64,000 bases of DNA from Soehngenia sp. (GTDB lineage Bacteria; Bacillota; Clostridia; Tissierellales; Tissierellaceae), in NCBI GenBank assembly GCA_024637045.1, contig JAGXFX010000009.1, positions 172,260 through 236,259 on the forward strand. Direction: 5' to 3'. The position numbers and the translations under genes are program-made. Each line of letters begins with the position of its first letter. Positions within the stretch are counted from its first letter, which is position 1. The notes beneath the pieces are model-generated. The model was given only the letters and a program-made list of their open reading frames with translations, was not told where the DNA came from and made no database searches. Positions 63,301-64,000 of the stretch are shown here, one piece after another.

Positions 63301-63830
63301 ACTCAAATACAGGTGGACAGTCTTCAAAGGCGACACCTACAGCTGCGGTTGCTAAGTTTGCTGCATCAGGTAAGAAAATTAGAAAGAAAGATCTTGGTAT
63401 GATAGCAGCAACTTATGGTTATATTTATGTAGCTCAGGTATCAATGGGCGCAAACATGAACCATACACTAAAGGCTATCAAGGAAGCTGAGAGCTATGAT
63501 GGACCATCATTGGTAATCGCTTACGCACCATGTATCAACCACGGTATTAAAGCAGGAATGGGTAAATCAATAGCTCAAGAGAAGCTTGCTGTTGAGACTG
63601 GATACTGGCATCTATACAGATTCGACCCAAGACTTACTGATGAGGGCAAGAATCCATTCTCATTGGATTCCAAGGAGCCAACAAAACCACTTACTGACTT
63701 CCTTGATTCAGAGGTTAGATACACATCACTTAAGCTTTCCTTCCCTGAAGAAGCTGAGATTCTTTACAAGGCAGCTGAAGTTGCAGCTAAGGCAAGATAC
63801 GAATCATATATAAGAATGGCTAGAGACTAG
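60306..63830 (+). CDS. nifJ: Pyruvate:ferredoxin (flavodoxin) oxidoreductase, single chain
   Basis: An 1174-residue enzyme converting pyruvate and CoA to acetyl-CoA, CO2 and reduced ferredoxin. Domain order: pyruvate-binding domain with YPITPSSNMAE and EMQSEAGAAGAVHGSLQAG; transketolase-like domain II; CoA/gamma domain (FWGFGSDGTVGANKSAIKI near 420); the EKR linker; a two-cluster ferredoxin domain with CIQCNQCSYVCP (near 689) and CTGCGNCADICP (near 745); a third cluster begun by CAGCGETPY (near 811) and CSSIWG; and the TPP site GDGWAYDIGFGGLDHVL (near 967). Typical of obligate anaerobes. Ribosome site AAGGAGG; monocistronic. Confidence 0.98.
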   Translation: MGKTMETMDGNTAAAYVSYAFTDVAAIYPITPSSNMAESVDEWSANGKKNIFGQEVLVTEMQSEAGAAGAVHGSLQAGALTTTYTASQGLLLMVPNMYKMAGELLPAVFHVSARALASHALSIFGDHQDVMATRQTGFALLASGSVQEVMDLGGVAHLAAIKSRVPFLHFFDGFRTSHEIQKIEVMDYEDLEKLLDYDAVNEFRNRGLNPEHPVTRGTAQNPDIYFQAAEAANPFYLEVPDLVNNYMKEINKITGREYKPFNYYGDPEAENIIIAMGSVTDTAEETVDYLMNKGEKVGLLKVHLYRPFSAKYFFDVFPSTVKKIAILDRTKEKGALGEPLYLDVKSLFYKKEDAPIVVGGRYGLGSKDTTPSQILAVFNNLKADQPKDGFTIGIVDDVTNLSLPVEEAIQTEPEGTIQCKFWGFGSDGTVGANKSAIKIIGDDTDMYAQGYFAYDSKKSGGVTISHLRFGNSPIKSTYLISDADFISCSKQSYVNSYDLLKGLKKGGTFLLNCLWDDKELDANLPASMKKYIAENEIKFYTINATKIAVDIGLGGRINMIMQSAFFKLSEVLPIEEAVGHLKKSIVKDYGKKGEMIVNMNYEAVDKGIESLHIVDVPSSWKDAVDVKIEAKEVPDFIKNVVEPMNRQAGDDLPVSTFVGREDGSFPMGTSAYEKRAIAVDVPHWIKENCIQCNQCSYVCPHAVIRPILVNEEEKANAPETFETIKPIGKGFDGLEYRIQVSTLDCTGCGNCADICPAKEKALVMTPFEEEFEAQEPNWDFAMTVKAKGDLFEPNTLKNSQFQQPLLQFSGACAGCGETPYAKLVTQLYGDRMIIANATGCSSIWGASAPATPYCANQEGKGPAWANSLFEDNAEFGYGMAVATKKIREKIQLAMEEFLTLGLDTEFNEIFKEWLEGMDDARVTKAVAGKLLPKLDAKFDDNRANELFKLIGELKDHLIKKSVWIFGGDGWAYDIGFGGLDHVLASGEDVNVFVFDTEVYSNTGGQSSKATPTAAVAKFAASGKKIRKKDLGMIAATYGYIYVAQVSMGANMNHTLKAIKEAESYDGPSLVIAYAPCINHGIKAGMGKSIAQEKLAVETGYWHLYRFDPRLTDEGKNPFSLDSKEPTKPLTDFLDSEVRYTSLKLSFPEEAEILYKAAEVAAKARYESYIRMARD

Positions 63831-63861
63831 TCTATATACAAAGAAGCTATCATCGAAAGTA

Positions 63862-63914
63862 AAGTGCACCCCAAATGTTAGACAAAAAACTAATATTTGG
63901 AGGTGTACTTTTTT
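63862..63914 (+). repeat. Terminal hairpin at the left end of an IS3-family element
   Basis: AAGTGCACCCCAAATGTTAG pairs with CTAATATTTGGAGGTGTACTT across a 7-nt loop with small mismatches, followed by six T. Such a structure at an IS3/IS150-type end serves as transposon terminus and shields the transposase from outside transcription. It may also terminate nifJ, since no other terminator follows that gene. Confidence 0.65.
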
Positions 63915-64000
63915 ATGACGAAATTTAATGAGAAGACAAAACAAGAATTCATCAAATTAGTTGAAAGTAATAGACATTCAATAGCATCCGCCTCAAAAGA
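63915..64000 (+). mobile_element. IS3-family transposase OrfA, N-terminal part, runs off the right edge
   Basis: The frame from ATG 63915 reads MTKFNEKTKQEFIKLVESNR and continues open to the edge (28 codons). It matches the start of IS3-family OrfA helix-turn-helix proteins. Ribosome site GGAGGTG within the terminal hairpin. Only the first ~140 bp of the element are visible, so the group and intactness cannot be judged. Confidence 0.65.

Noticed and set aside
1..64000. CRISPR array, prophage or rRNA/tRNA genes
   Set aside because: Reading through the intergenic stretches showed no regularly spaced repeats, phage structural genes, tRNA cloverleaf sequences or rRNA segments.

Overview
The window looks like a chromosomal segment of an anaerobic, low-GC Gram-positive bacterium of the class Clostridia (possibly near Tissierellales/Peptostreptococcales; this placement is inference). 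The signs are strong AGGAGG-type ribosome binding sites with frequent GTG/TTG starts, a T-box riboswitch, PyrR-type leaders, LexA boxes of the Firmicutes form GAAC-N4-GTTC, HPr kinase, an NAD-linked PyrDK-type dihydroorotate dehydrogenase, and a single-chain pyruvate:ferredoxin oxidoreductase.

Layout. 1-300: start of a Y-family DNA polymerase with a LexA box in its promoter. 0.4-4.5 kb: a cysteine-free relative of B12/radical-SAM proteins, then a T-box-controlled ABC transporter. 5-10.9 kb: housekeeping and small surface proteins, leucyl aminopeptidase and a HAD hydrolase. 10.9-23.9 kb: an AT-rich island with an M20 carbamoyl-amidase, two cyclic amidohydrolases, a nitroreductase, a three-part TRAP transporter, an IclR regulator and pyrK, pyrD, pyrF, pyrE. 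It is bracketed by what look like leftovers of an older pyr operon: a terminator-less PyrR leader on the left and a broken 3' end of pyrE on the right. 24.5-27.7 kb: an acpS-nnrD fusion, alr and a MazEF-type module. 29-37.7 kb: a secondary cell-wall polysaccharide cluster. 37.7-44.5 kb: transketolase, 5-formyl-THF cyclo-ligase, then ftsE-ftsX-M23 hydrolase-ctp. 46.2-51.6 kb: a LexA-box-preceded uvrB-uvrA-SRAP repair operon. 51.7-54.1 kb: a polar amino acid ABC transporter. 54.2-60.2 kb: an orphan EutH-like transporter, aminopeptidase P, uvrC, PspC-like protein and hprK. 60.3-63.8 kb: pyruvate:ferredoxin oxidoreductase. The right edge cuts through an IS3-family element.

How the genes may work together. 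The most interesting unit is the 11.1-23.7 kb island. A TRAP binding protein with the carboxylate-binding arginine, PyrDK, a dihydroorotase-like enzyme and an N-carbamoyl-amino-acid hydrolase would together run orotate -> dihydroorotate -> N-carbamoyl-aspartate -> aspartate + CO2 + NH3, while PyrE and PyrF could divert imported orotate to UMP. That is the route known biochemically from orotate-fermenting clostridia; assigning it to this locus is inference. An allantoin or hydantoin role for the amidohydrolases is the main alternative. A second coherent theme is DNA repair: two LexA boxes with an identical 12-bp core precede the polymerase and uvrBA-SRAP. A third is the cell surface: UDP-ManNAc dehydrogenase, WecG/TagA, a polymerase/ligase and a glycosyltransferase-CsaB fusion fit synthesis of a pyruvylated polymer that would anchor SLH-domain proteins. 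Several non-coding stretches (4.56-5.06, 6.14-6.48 and 23.95-24.48 kb) hold decayed, mutually similar repeats and no convincing genes. No rRNA, tRNA or CRISPR array was seen.
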